A DNA stretch of 6,556 nt from a bacterium (GTDB lineage: Bacteria; Elusimicrobiota; Elusimicrobia; UBA1565; UBA9628), in assembly GCA_021790955.1 (NCBI GenBank), contig JAJYFI010000097.1, positions 1-6,556 on the forward strand, given 5' to 3'. The first letter of the stretch is position 1. Every line of letters begins with the position of its first letter. The position numbers and the translations under genes are program-made. The notes beneath the pieces are model-generated. The model did no database searches. It was not told the DNA's origin and worked only from the letters and a program-made list of their open reading frames with translations. Of the stretch, positions 1 through 6,556 are shown piece after piece.

Positions 1-1
1 C

Positions 2-1111
2 GCGCGCGACTTCGCCGAGAAGCGCTTGAAGCCCAACGCCGCGGCCTGGGACGAGGCGGAGGAGATCCCCCGGGAGTTCTACCGCGAGGCGGCGGAGCTG
101 GGCTTTTTGGGCATGATGGTCCCCGAAGAATTCGGCGGCCTCGGCCTGGATTATGCCTCCTACGCGGGGGCGATGGAGGAATTGGCGCGCGGGGCCGCCG
201 CCTTCCAGGTGGGGCTGACGGTCCACAACTCCCTCGTCTGCGGGGCGATCATGGCCGCCGGCAACGAAGACCAGAAAAAACGCTATCTCCCCAAGCTCGC
301 CTCCGGCGAGTGGATCGGCGCCTACTGCCTCTCGGAGCCGGGCGCCGGCACCGACGCCGGGAGCCTGAAAACCGCCGCCGTCTCCTCGGGAGACTCCTAC
401 GTCCTCAACGGCGCCAAGGCCTGGGTGACGAACGGCGGATTCGCCTCCCTCTTCCTCGTCTTCGTGTCGACCGACCCCTCCCGCGGCAACAAGGGGATCA
501 GCTGCCTGCTCGTCGAGCGGACGCTGCCCGGCATCCACATTGGCAAAAAGGAGAAGAAGCTCGGCATCCGCGCCTCGGACACCCGGGAAATCCGCTTCGA
601 AAACTGCCGCGTTCCGAAATCGGCCCTAGTGGGCGCCGAACACCAAGGTTTCAAAGTCGCCATGCAGGTCCTCGACCGCGGCCGGGTCGCGATCGCGGCG
701 CAGTCGGTGGGAATCGCGCGGGCGGCCTTCGACGAAGCCGTCGCCTACGCCCAAAGCCGGGAACAGTTCGGACGCCCGATCGCCCAGTTCCAGATGATCC
801 AGATGAAGATCGCCCGCATGGCTATGGAGATCGACGCCGCCAAGCTCCTGGTCGAGCGCGCAGCGGGCCTTCTCTCCGCGGGGCTTCCCTGCACGAAGGA
901 AGCCTCCATGGCGAAGCTTTTCGCCTCGCAGACCGCCAACCGCGCCGCCTTCGACGCGATCCAGATCCACGGCGGCAACGGCTACACCCGCGAATTTCCG
1001 GTGGAGAGGATCTACCGGGACGCGCGCATCACCGAGATCTACGAGGGGACCTCGGAAATCCAGCACCTCATCATCGCCCGCGAGGTGCTGGGCGCGGCGA
1101 AGAAAGCCTAA
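2..1111 (+). CDS. Acyl-CoA dehydrogenase (5' end outside window)
   Basis: FAD-dependent acyl-CoA dehydrogenase, which oxidises an acyl-CoA to the 2,3-enoyl-CoA and passes electrons to electron-transfer flavoprotein in the cytoplasm. The frame is open from base 2 (ARDFAEKRLKPNAAAW...). A TTG at 26 lies inside the conserved N-terminal helix, so the true start is before the window; about 15 residues are probably missing from a ~380-residue protein. Visible landmarks: family signature 1, CLSEPGAGTDAG (about nt 326-361); the beta-domain AWVTNGG; REQFGRPIAQFQ at the start of the C-terminal helical domain; and signature 2, IHGGNGYTREFPVERIYRD (about nt 965-1021). The glutamate of IYEGTSEIQ (codon 1043-1045) aligns with the catalytic base of short- and medium-chain enzymes. 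The sequence is of the short/branched-chain or butyryl-CoA type, but substrate cannot be fixed by eye. It is not co-transcribed with the minus-strand catabolic genes; any functional link to them is only inference. Confidence 0.95.
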   Translation, partial: ARDFAEKRLKPNAAAWDEAEEIPREFYREAAELGFLGMMVPEEFGGLGLDYASYAGAMEELARGAAAFQVGLTVHNSLVCGAIMAAGNEDQKKRYLPKLASGEWIGAYCLSEPGAGTDAGSLKTAAVSSGDSYVLNGAKAWVTNGGFASLFLVFVSTDPSRGNKGISCLLVERTLPGIHIGKKEKKLGIRASDTREIRFENCRVPKSALVGAEHQGFKVAMQVLDRGRVAIAAQSVGIARAAFDEAVAYAQSREQFGRPIAQFQMIQMKIARMAMEIDAAKLLVERAAGLLSAGLPCTKEASMAKLFASQTANRAAFDAIQIHGGNGYTREFPVERIYRDARITEIYEGTSEIQHLIIAREVLGAAKKA

Positions 1112-1133
1112 TCCGCCGCTCCAGCCTGTCGCC

Positions 1134-1153
1134 GGCCGGGAACAATTCCGGCC
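1134..1153 (+). terminator. Weak hairpin after acyl-CoA dehydrogenase
   Basis: About 20 nt past the stop codon, GGCCGG(G)AA and TTCCGGCC can pair as an 8-bp stem with one bulged G and a 3-nt loop. The downstream bases (TCTCAAACG) are not a good U-tract, so this is at best a weak intrinsic terminator separating the dehydrogenase from the ORF6N gene. Confidence 0.3.
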
Positions 1154-1192
1154 TCTCAAACGTTATATAAGCAGGCTCCGCTGGGACCGCTT

Positions 1193-1702
1193 ATGCAGCG
1201 CCCTCCGAAGGTAATGCTCAGCACAGGGCTGGCCTTCCTTTATGGCGTCGAAGCGCGCGTATTGGTCCAGGCGGTCAAGCGCAACATCGAGCGCTTCCCG
1301 AACGACTTCATGTTCCGGCTGACGTTGGAGGAAGCCCGAAGTCTAAGATCACAAATTGTGATCTTAAACGAGGGATCCGGGCAGGGCGAGCATCTCAAGT
1401 ACCCGCCTTACGCCTTCACCGAGCAAGGCGTCGCCATGCTCTCAAGCGTCCTGAGAAGCCGCCGCGCGATTCAAGTCAACATCGCCATCATGCGCGCCTT
1501 CGTGAGGCTTCGCGAAGTGCTGGCGCGGGACAAGGACTTGGCCAAACGATTCGACGCCATTGAAAACCATTTGACGAGACACGATCGCAGGCTCGGCCGC
1601 CACGCCAAAAAAATTCGGTCGGCGCTCGAGACGATTCATGCGCTGATGGAACGACCGGAGGAAGTACGTCCCGTCATCGGCTTCCAGCCCGACGGCCGCT
1701 AG
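1193..1702 (+). CDS. ORF6N-domain DNA-binding protein
   Basis: 169-residue protein of the ORF6N family (phage antirepressor/KilA-N-associated DNA-binding domain), common both in phages and as isolated chromosomal genes. The domain fills residues ~5-105: KVMLSTGLAFLYGVE, VLVQAVKRNIERFP, DFMFRLTLEE, LRSQIVIL, YAFTEQGVAMLSSVLRS, then VNIAIMRAFVRLRE. The C-terminal ~60 residues are charged and helical and end in the family-like PVIGF segment. Exact partners and targets of this family are mostly unknown. The start is uncertain. ATG 1193 has no clear Shine-Dalgarno, the frame is open back to the dehydrogenase stop, and the usual leading I-R-G-x-K-V-M-L-D-x-D-L-A block is degenerate here (RPPKVMLSTGLA), so the N-terminus may be decayed. 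An AT-rich TTATATAA at 1163-1170 could be a -10 region. The stop overlaps the stop of the opposing aminotransferase remnant (CTAG, 1699-1702). A 23-nt palindrome lies inside the gene at residues 51-58. It may be a mobile or ex-prophage gene. Confidence 0.85.
   Translation: MQRPPKVMLSTGLAFLYGVEARVLVQAVKRNIERFPNDFMFRLTLEEARSLRSQIVILNEGSGQGEHLKYPPYAFTEQGVAMLSSVLRSRRAIQVNIAIMRAFVRLREVLARDKDLAKRFDAIENHLTRHDRRLGRHAKKIRSALETIHALMERPEEVRPVIGFQPDGR
1344..1366. repeat. 23-nt perfect inverted repeat within ORF6N gene
   Basis: Arms TAAGATCACAA (1344-1354) and TTGTGATCTTA (1356-1366) are perfectly complementary around one central base. Pairing resumes at 1341-1342 with 1368-1369 after one mismatch, giving 13 of 14 pairs. 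It is AT-rich in a GC-rich gene and encodes LRSQIVIL. It could be an operator or a hairpin; its role is unknown. Confidence 0.75.
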
Positions 1703-1839
1703 GCCCCAAGCTCGCTTAAGCAGTCGTCGAGGATCGAAAGCCTTGCGTCCACGTCATAAGGCGTCAGGACCAGGGGAGGCGCGAGATCACGAAGCACAGC
1801 GTCAGAACCTTGAGCTTCATCGAGATGCCCCTCCATCAT
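1699..1839 (-). pseudogene. C-terminal remnant of class III aminotransferase
   Basis: Read on the minus strand, this encodes a 46-residue open frame (ATG ATG at 1839/1836, TAG at 1701-1699). Its last ~34 residues (from codon 1797-1795) are the C-terminus of a class III aminotransferase: VLRDLAPPLVLT, YDVDA, LSILDD, LSELGA. From the APPLVLT block to the end, 22 of 27 residues match the intact aminotransferase ending at 2984, with the same final alanine and the same TAG stop context (GCC TAG). One extra residue (D in LRDLAPP) breaks the usual spacing. The catalytic core, PLP lysine and large domain are all absent. No Shine-Dalgarno precedes the ATG, and homology is lost upstream of about 1800. 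I read it as the tail of a duplicated or recombined aminotransferase gene rather than a working peptide gene. Its stop overlaps that of the convergent ORF6N gene. Confidence 0.75.
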
Positions 1840-1845
1840 AAAGGG

Positions 1846-1878
1846 AAGCCGGCCATGGCTGACGCACATGGCCGGCTT
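1846..1878 (-). terminator. Intrinsic terminator of SUMF1-domain gene
   Basis: A perfect 12-bp stem (AAGCCGGCCATG / CATGGCCGGCTT) with a 9-nt loop starts 48 nt past the minus-strand stop at 1927. On the minus strand it is followed by CCCTTTATG, a short U-rich tail. On the plus strand it is followed by CGTTTCCC, so it may also slow transcription coming from the ORF6N side. Confidence 0.6.
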
Positions 1879-1926
1879 CGTTTCCCTCGGCTCAGGCCGA
1901 GTGCCAAGGGCTCAAGGATCCAAGTG

Positions 1927-2868
1927 TCAACGGCTGGACCTCACGAGGCGCAACCCGACATCGCCGACGCGGTCGCCAGGGTCGATGAAGCTGCGATACG
2001 CGGGCCGGGCGCCCCCGGCACCGTTGAACCAGGAGCCGCCGCGAACGACGCGGTCGGAGCCCGAAGAAGGCCCCTGAGGATCGGTAACCGCAACGCGGGG
2101 GTAGTTTGCGTAGTAGTCCTGGACCCACTGCCACACGTTGCCCAGCATGTCGTAGAGGCCGAAACCGTTCGACGCCCTCGAAGCAACCTCATGGGTGCAG
2201 CCGCCCGAGTTCTCGGACGTCCACGAGCCGCCGACGCTGCCGCCCCCGGCCCTGGCCGCATACTCCCACTCCGCCTCGGTCGGCAATCGATAGGTATATT
2301 TGTCCTGGATCGTGTTGAGCCTCGCGATGAAGGCTTGCGCGTCGTTCCACGAGACATTCTCAACGGGGTTGTCCACGCAGGCCGCGATGCCGCCGACCGC
2401 CTTGAGCTTGCCGGGGCAATATTTATTCTTGACGAACGCCGAGGGGTTGTTGCCCGTGACGAGCAAGTATTGAAGCTGCGTCACGTCGGTCGCCTGCATC
2501 TCGAAGGGCCGCGTCAGCGTCACTTGATGCTGGGTCCCATCTTTCTCGCCTTCTCCTTGCGGGCTTCCCATCAAGAACGTGCCGGGCTTGATCGCCACGA
2601 AGCGCGCCGCGATCCCGATCTTGGCCGGGTCCATCGCGGCCAAGGCCGCCTCCGTGTCGAAGGGGTTGCCGGCGGGGCAATGATCCTTGGCGCAGTTGAG
2701 GGCGTCATCGACGCTTTTGTTGAGAGCGTCCGCCGCAGGCGGAACCTGGCCCCTCAGCGACGACAAGCTGTCATTGAAGGAAGCCTCCGAGCCTCCGGCC
2801 GCCCACGCCCCGGCGCTCAGCGCCAAGACACCCATGGCCGCAACGGCCAGATTCACAGTGCTTTTCAT
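1927..2868 (-). CDS. Secreted SUMF1/FGE-fold protein lacking catalytic cysteines
   Basis: 313-residue protein with an N-terminal Sec signal peptide (MKST, hydrophobic stretch to ALSAGAWA, likely cleavage after residue 23), a linker (~24-88), then a formylglycine-generating-enzyme-type (SUMF1, PF03781) domain from ~89 to the end. Family landmarks: FVAIKPGTFLMGSP (90-103), NPVENVSWNDAQAF (167-180), RLPTEAEWEYAARAG (194-208), GLYDMLGNVWQWVQDYY (237-253), RVVRGGSW (273-280) and the terminal VGLRLVR. True formylglycine-generating enzymes have a copper-binding cysteine pair just after RGGS; here that loop is FNGAGGARPAYRSF with no cysteine, so sulfatase activation is unlikely. The five cysteines (59, 64, 151, 164, 224) lie elsewhere and could form disulfides in the periplasm. 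I chose ATG 2868 because AGGAG-type ribosome binding and the signal peptide begin there; an ATG at 2901 would add 11 residues ahead of the signal. The role is unknown, perhaps a binding or other SUMF1-type enzyme. It is separated from the operon by 115 nt. Confidence 0.88.
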   Translation of the reverse strand: MKSTVNLAVAAMGVLALSAGAWAAGGSEASFNDSLSSLRGQVPPAADALNKSVDDALNCAKDHCPAGNPFDTEAALAAMDPAKIGIAARFVAIKPGTFLMGSPQGEGEKDGTQHQVTLTRPFEMQATDVTQLQYLLVTGNNPSAFVKNKYCPGKLKAVGGIAACVDNPVENVSWNDAQAFIARLNTIQDKYTYRLPTEAEWEYAARAGGGSVGGSWTSENSGGCTHEVASRASNGFGLYDMLGNVWQWVQDYYANYPRVAVTDPQGPSSGSDRVVRGGSWFNGAGGARPAYRSFIDPGDRVGDVGLRLVRSSR

Positions 2869-2877
2869 CGTTCGCAG

Positions 2878-2883
2878 TCCTCC
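2878..2883 (-). promoter_or_regulatory. Shine-Dalgarno deciding start at 2868
   Basis: GGAGGA on the minus strand ends 9 nt before the ATG at 2868. It supports this start, immediately ahead of the signal peptide, over the in-frame ATG at 2901. Confidence 0.7.
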
Positions 2884-2913
2884 ATTTCTTGCCAAAGTCA
2901 TCCGTCCGGGTTT

Positions 2914-2942
2914 ATCGTATCACGGCCTTGCCGCCGCGTCAT
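2914..2942 (-). promoter_or_regulatory. Candidate sigma70-type promoter of SUMF1-domain gene
   Basis: On the minus strand, ATGACG (2942-2937) and TACGAT (2919-2914) are separated by 17 nt. The -10 is preceded by TG at the extended -10 position (TGATACGAT). Each hexamer matches 4 of 6 consensus bases. It would give a leader of about 38 nt and independent expression from the upstream operon. Confidence 0.4.
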
Positions 2943-2983
2943 GAGGCTTTCGGCCCGACTTCGAGGGACCGATGGGCCTATAA

Positions 2984-4365
<1,382 letters not shown>

Positions 4366-4369
<4 letters not shown>

Positions 4370-5961
4370 CCGGCCACCAAGCGGCTCTGCTCGTGCATGA
4401 ACTGCGCGACATAGTAGGGTCCGAGCCCGTTTTTGCCGGTGGAACCCGAGGCTTTCCAGCCGCCGAAGGAGTTGACGCCCGGCCAGGCGCCGGTCGTGGC
4501 GCCTCCGCGCCGGTTGGCGTAGCAGGTCCCCGCCTGGACCTCGTCGAAGAAGCGCTCGATCTCCTCGGGCCTGCGGGAGAAGATCCCGGCCGTGAGCCCG
4601 TATTCGGCCTTGTTCGACTCCGCGATCGCCTCGTCAAGACCCGAAACGGCGTTGATCGCCACGAAAGGGACGAAGAGCTCGCGGAAATTGAGCTTGTGTT
4701 TCAAGGGCAGCTTCGCGATCGTCGGCTCGACATAAAAGCCTTTCGCGAGGCCGCTCTCGGACATCCTCTTGCCGCCGCAGAGGATCTTCCCGCCGCCCCT
4801 CCGGGCCTCCTTCACCGCCGCCTCGAAGGTCTTCACCGCCTTCTCGTTGATGACGGGGCCGAAGAAGACGTCCTTGTCGGAAGGGTCGCCGATCTTGATC
4901 TTGCGGGTCTTCTCGATCAAAAGCTCGGTGAACTCCTTCTCGACTTTCTTGTCGACGTAGACGCGCGAGCAGGCGGAGCATTTCTGGCCCTGAAGACCAA
5001 AAGCCGAGCGCATGACGCCCTCGGCCGCGAGCTCGAGATCCGCCGACTCCGTCACGACGGCGGCGTTTTTGCCGCCCATCTCGACGATGACGGGCCGGGG
5101 CCAGCCCCGGAGAGCGCCTTCGCTCAAAAGCCTGTAGCCGACGTCCTTGGAACCCGTGAACGCGATGCCGTCCACCTCGGGGCTTCGCCAAAGCTCGTCG
5201 CCCATGACGGAGGAGCGTCCGGTCAGGACGTTGAAGACTCCTGCCGGGATGCCCGCGCGGACGTAGCACTCCCCCAGGAGCACTCCCGTCCACGGGGCGT
5301 CCTGCGAGGGCTTGAAGATGACGCTGTTGCCGCCGATCAGGGCGCCCGCGGTCATGCCGGTCGAGAGCGCGAAGGGAAAGTTGAAGGGAGCGATCACGGC
5401 GAAGACGCCGTAAGGCCTGAGCACGGACGTCGTCTTTTCGCCGGGCGACATCGGCTTCATCGGCTTTTCATAGCCGTTTTCCTCCTCCATGCGGGAGCTG
5501 TAGTAGTCGATGAGATCCGCCGACTCCTCGACCTCGCCCATCGCCTCCATGCGGCTCTTGCCCACCTCGAGGGACATGACGGCCGCGAGCTCGTATTTGC
5601 GCTCGCGGACGATCTGGGAGGCGCGGCGCAGAACCTTCAGGCGCTCCCGCCAGGGCGTGTGGCCCCAGGCGGAAGCGGCCTCCCGGGCGGCCTTGATCGC
5701 GGCCTTGACGTGAGCGGGCGAAGCCTGGGCGAATTTCCCGAGGACGACCGACTTGTCGCCGGGCATCAAATCCAAGAGAGGCGGCTTCGACGACGCGACG
5801 GACTTGCCGCCGATCAGGAGCTGGTAGGCGGCGCCCAGTCTTCCGCGGACTTCCGAAAGGGCCCGGTCGTAGAGACGATGGAACTCCTCCAAATCGGCTC
5901 CGCTCGACGTATAGGTGATTTTTGCCTGAGGCTTCTCGGCTAAAGCGGTCGTGTTGTTCAT
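4366..5961 (-). CDS. 1-pyrroline-5-carboxylate dehydrogenase-like aldehyde dehydrogenase
   Basis: 531-residue NAD(P)-dependent aldehyde dehydrogenase, best matching L-glutamate gamma-semialdehyde (1-pyrroline-5-carboxylate) dehydrogenases, which oxidise glutamate semialdehyde to glutamate. Landmarks: APFNFPFALS (191-200) with Asn194, the NAD-binding lysine in KPSQDAPWT (217-225), FTGSKDVG (268-275), general base Glu294 in EMGGKN, and nucleophile Cys328 in GLQGQKCSACSR, the wording typical of P5C dehydrogenases. The substrate-anchor loop GATTGAWPGVNSFGGWKASGS (from 487) is also of that type. An N-terminal ~45-residue extension ahead of the core is usual for this subgroup. The frame is open upstream to 6135 inside the preceding gene, but ATG 5961 is chosen because a strong AAGGAGGAA lies just before it. 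It follows the upstream aminotransferase by 44 nt containing a hairpin and overlaps the next gene by 4 nt. Related oxidation of 2-aminoadipate semialdehyde is a possible alternative. Confidence 0.93.
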
Positions 5962-5965
5962 AAGA

Positions 5966-5974
5966 TTCCTCCTT
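5966..5974 (-). promoter_or_regulatory. Strong Shine-Dalgarno deciding start at 5961
   Basis: AAGGAGGAA on the minus strand, with the AGGAGG core 6 nt from the ATG at 5961. It rules out the longer open frame that reaches to 6135 and marks the dehydrogenase as well translated independently of the upstream gene. Confidence 0.85.
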
Positions 5975-5980
5975 GTTTTC

Positions 5981-6004
5981 GGCGCCAGACTTAGGTCTGG
6001 CGCC
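5981..6004. terminator. Perfect 10-bp intercistronic hairpin
   Basis: GGCGCCAGAC (5981-5990), loop TTAG, GTCTGGCGCC (5995-6004). It starts directly after the TAA of the upstream aminotransferase and ends 6 nt before the Shine-Dalgarno of the dehydrogenase. On the plus strand it is followed by GTTATTTT, a good terminator tail for antisense transcription. On the operon strand it is followed by GAAAACAAGG, without a U-tract, so there it more likely acts as an RNA-stabilising or processing stem or a partial attenuator. Confidence 0.6.
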
Positions 6005-6005
6005 G

Positions 6006-6556
6006 TTATTTTACTGTCATTTGATCCAACGTTTTCTCCCAGGACGTCTTCAACAGGAAAACGGCCTCCTCGATCTCCCCCTCGGAGATGACGAAGGGCG
6101 GAGCCAGGAGGATGAGGTCCCCCTCCCCCTTCCAATGTCCCGGATTGGGCCAGACGACGAGCCCCTGATCCCTCGCGGCGGCGGCCAATGACTCGCTGGC
6201 TCTAAGCTCCCGGGAGAACGGCTTTTTCGTCTTTTTGTCGGCGACAAGCTCGACGGCCCAGAGCATCCCGATCCCGCGCACGTCCCCGACCCCGGGCAAC
6301 TCCAGCATTTCCTTGAGCCTTTCTCCCAGGATCTTCCCCATCCTCGCGGCGCGCTCGATAAGGCCCCTGGATTTCAGGTAGCGCACGCAGGCCAGGCCCG
6401 CGGCGCAGATCAAGGGCGTGTGGGAATAGGTCTGGGCGTGCTTGAAGGCGCCCGCGGTCTTCAGGATCGGCTCAAGGAGAGTTTCCGAGGTCGAGACGCA
6501 GGAAAGCGGAGCATACCCCCCCGAGAGCCCTTTCCCCAGAGTCAGGATGTCGGGGC
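6006..6556 (-). CDS. Class III omega-aminotransferase, C-terminal 182 residues
   Basis: The 3' part of a second class III PLP aminotransferase; the start lies beyond the window. The frame is open from base 6554 to the TAA at 6008-6006. The first visible residues, PDILTLGKGLSGGYAPLS, contain the PLP lysine (codon 6533-6531). They are followed by TYSHTPLICAAGLA, equivalent to the cofactor-phosphate loop, and the C-terminal small domain with GVGDVRGIGMLWAVEL, GLVVWPNPGHWKGEGDLI and LLAPPFVISEGEIEEAV. About 260-270 residues are missing from a usual ~450. The pattern is of the omega-amino-acid:pyruvate or BioA-like branch and is distinct from the aminotransferase at 2984-4369 (AKGLGSGLP at the lysine). 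Substrate cannot be told from this half. It precedes the P5C-dehydrogenase-like gene by 44 nt on the same strand, so it is probably in the same operon and may supply its semialdehyde or a related one. Confidence 0.92.
   Translation of the reverse strand, partial: PDILTLGKGLSGGYAPLSCVSTSETLLEPILKTAGAFKHAQTYSHTPLICAAGLACVRYLKSRGLIERAARMGKILGERLKEMLELPGVGDVRGIGMLWAVELVADKKTKKPFSRELRASESLAAAARDQGLVVWPNPGHWKGEGDLILLAPPFVISEGEIEEAVFLLKTSWEKTLDQMTVK

Noticed and set aside
310..1170. 286-codon plus-strand frame overlapping the acyl-CoA dehydrogenase
   Set aside because: Arginine/proline-rich out-of-frame translation of the dehydrogenase gene, without any motif.
1344..1366. CRP/FNR-type site
   Set aside because: The half-sites are in the opposite order (TCACA-N3-TGTGA instead of TGTGA-N6-TCACA) and the site is inside a coding sequence, so calling it a CRP site is not supported.
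1927..2868. Sulfatase-activating formylglycine-generating enzyme or a diversity-generating-retroelement target
   Set aside because: The catalytic cysteines are missing, and no reverse transcriptase, template repeat or sulfatase is visible in the window.
4393..5943. 516-codon plus-strand open frame opposite the aldehyde dehydrogenase
   Set aside because: The opposite strand encodes a complete aldehyde dehydrogenase with all catalytic residues. This frame is low-complexity (H, R, D, L, A, G) and has no domain.
5962..6135. 58-residue N-terminal extension of the aldehyde dehydrogenase
   Set aside because: It would run through the upstream aminotransferase's end and the hairpin. A strong AAGGAGGAA directly before ATG 5961 marks the true start.

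Overview
The window is a GC-rich bacterial chromosome segment with canonical Shine-Dalgarno sequences, tightly packed genes and no rRNA, tRNA or CRISPR. It has no gene-free stretch longer than about 115 bases. The proteins look like those of a heterotrophic Gram-negative-type bacterium: a Sec-exported protein, acyl-CoA and amino-acid catabolism, and an ORF6N-domain protein. Nothing fixes the lineage. An Elusimicrobiota- or deltaproteobacterium-like genome would fit, but that is a guess.

Layout. (1) Positions 2-1111, + strand: an acyl-CoA dehydrogenase whose first few codons lie before the window. (2) Positions 1193-1702, + strand: a stand-alone ORF6N-domain (phage-type DNA-binding) protein carrying a striking perfect inverted repeat inside its coding sequence. 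(3) Positions 1699-1839, - strand: a 3' remnant of a class III aminotransferase gene, clearly homologous to the last ~30 codons of the intact aminotransferase 1.2 kb away. Its stop codon overlaps the ORF6N stop. (4) Positions 1927-2868, - strand: a secreted SUMF1/FGE-fold protein without the catalytic cysteine pair, with its own likely promoter and terminator. (5) Positions 2984-6556, - strand: a catabolic operon, in transcription order a class III aminotransferase (5' end beyond the window), a 1-pyrroline-5-carboxylate-dehydrogenase-like aldehyde dehydrogenase, and a second class III aminotransferase that overlaps it by 4 nt (ATGA).

How the genes work together. The operon pairs omega-amino-group transfer, which yields a semialdehyde, with NAD(P)-dependent oxidation of that semialdehyde. 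This fits breakdown of ornithine/arginine (through glutamate 5-semialdehyde) or of a related diamine or omega-amino acid such as lysine. The segment 1112-2983 between the acyl-CoA dehydrogenase and the operon looks like an accessory, rearranged patch: a phage-type gene, a duplicated gene tail and an exported protein. I found no convincing new multi-gene system. The best leads are the duplicated aminotransferase tail, the palindrome in the ORF6N gene, and the perfect hairpin between the first two operon genes.
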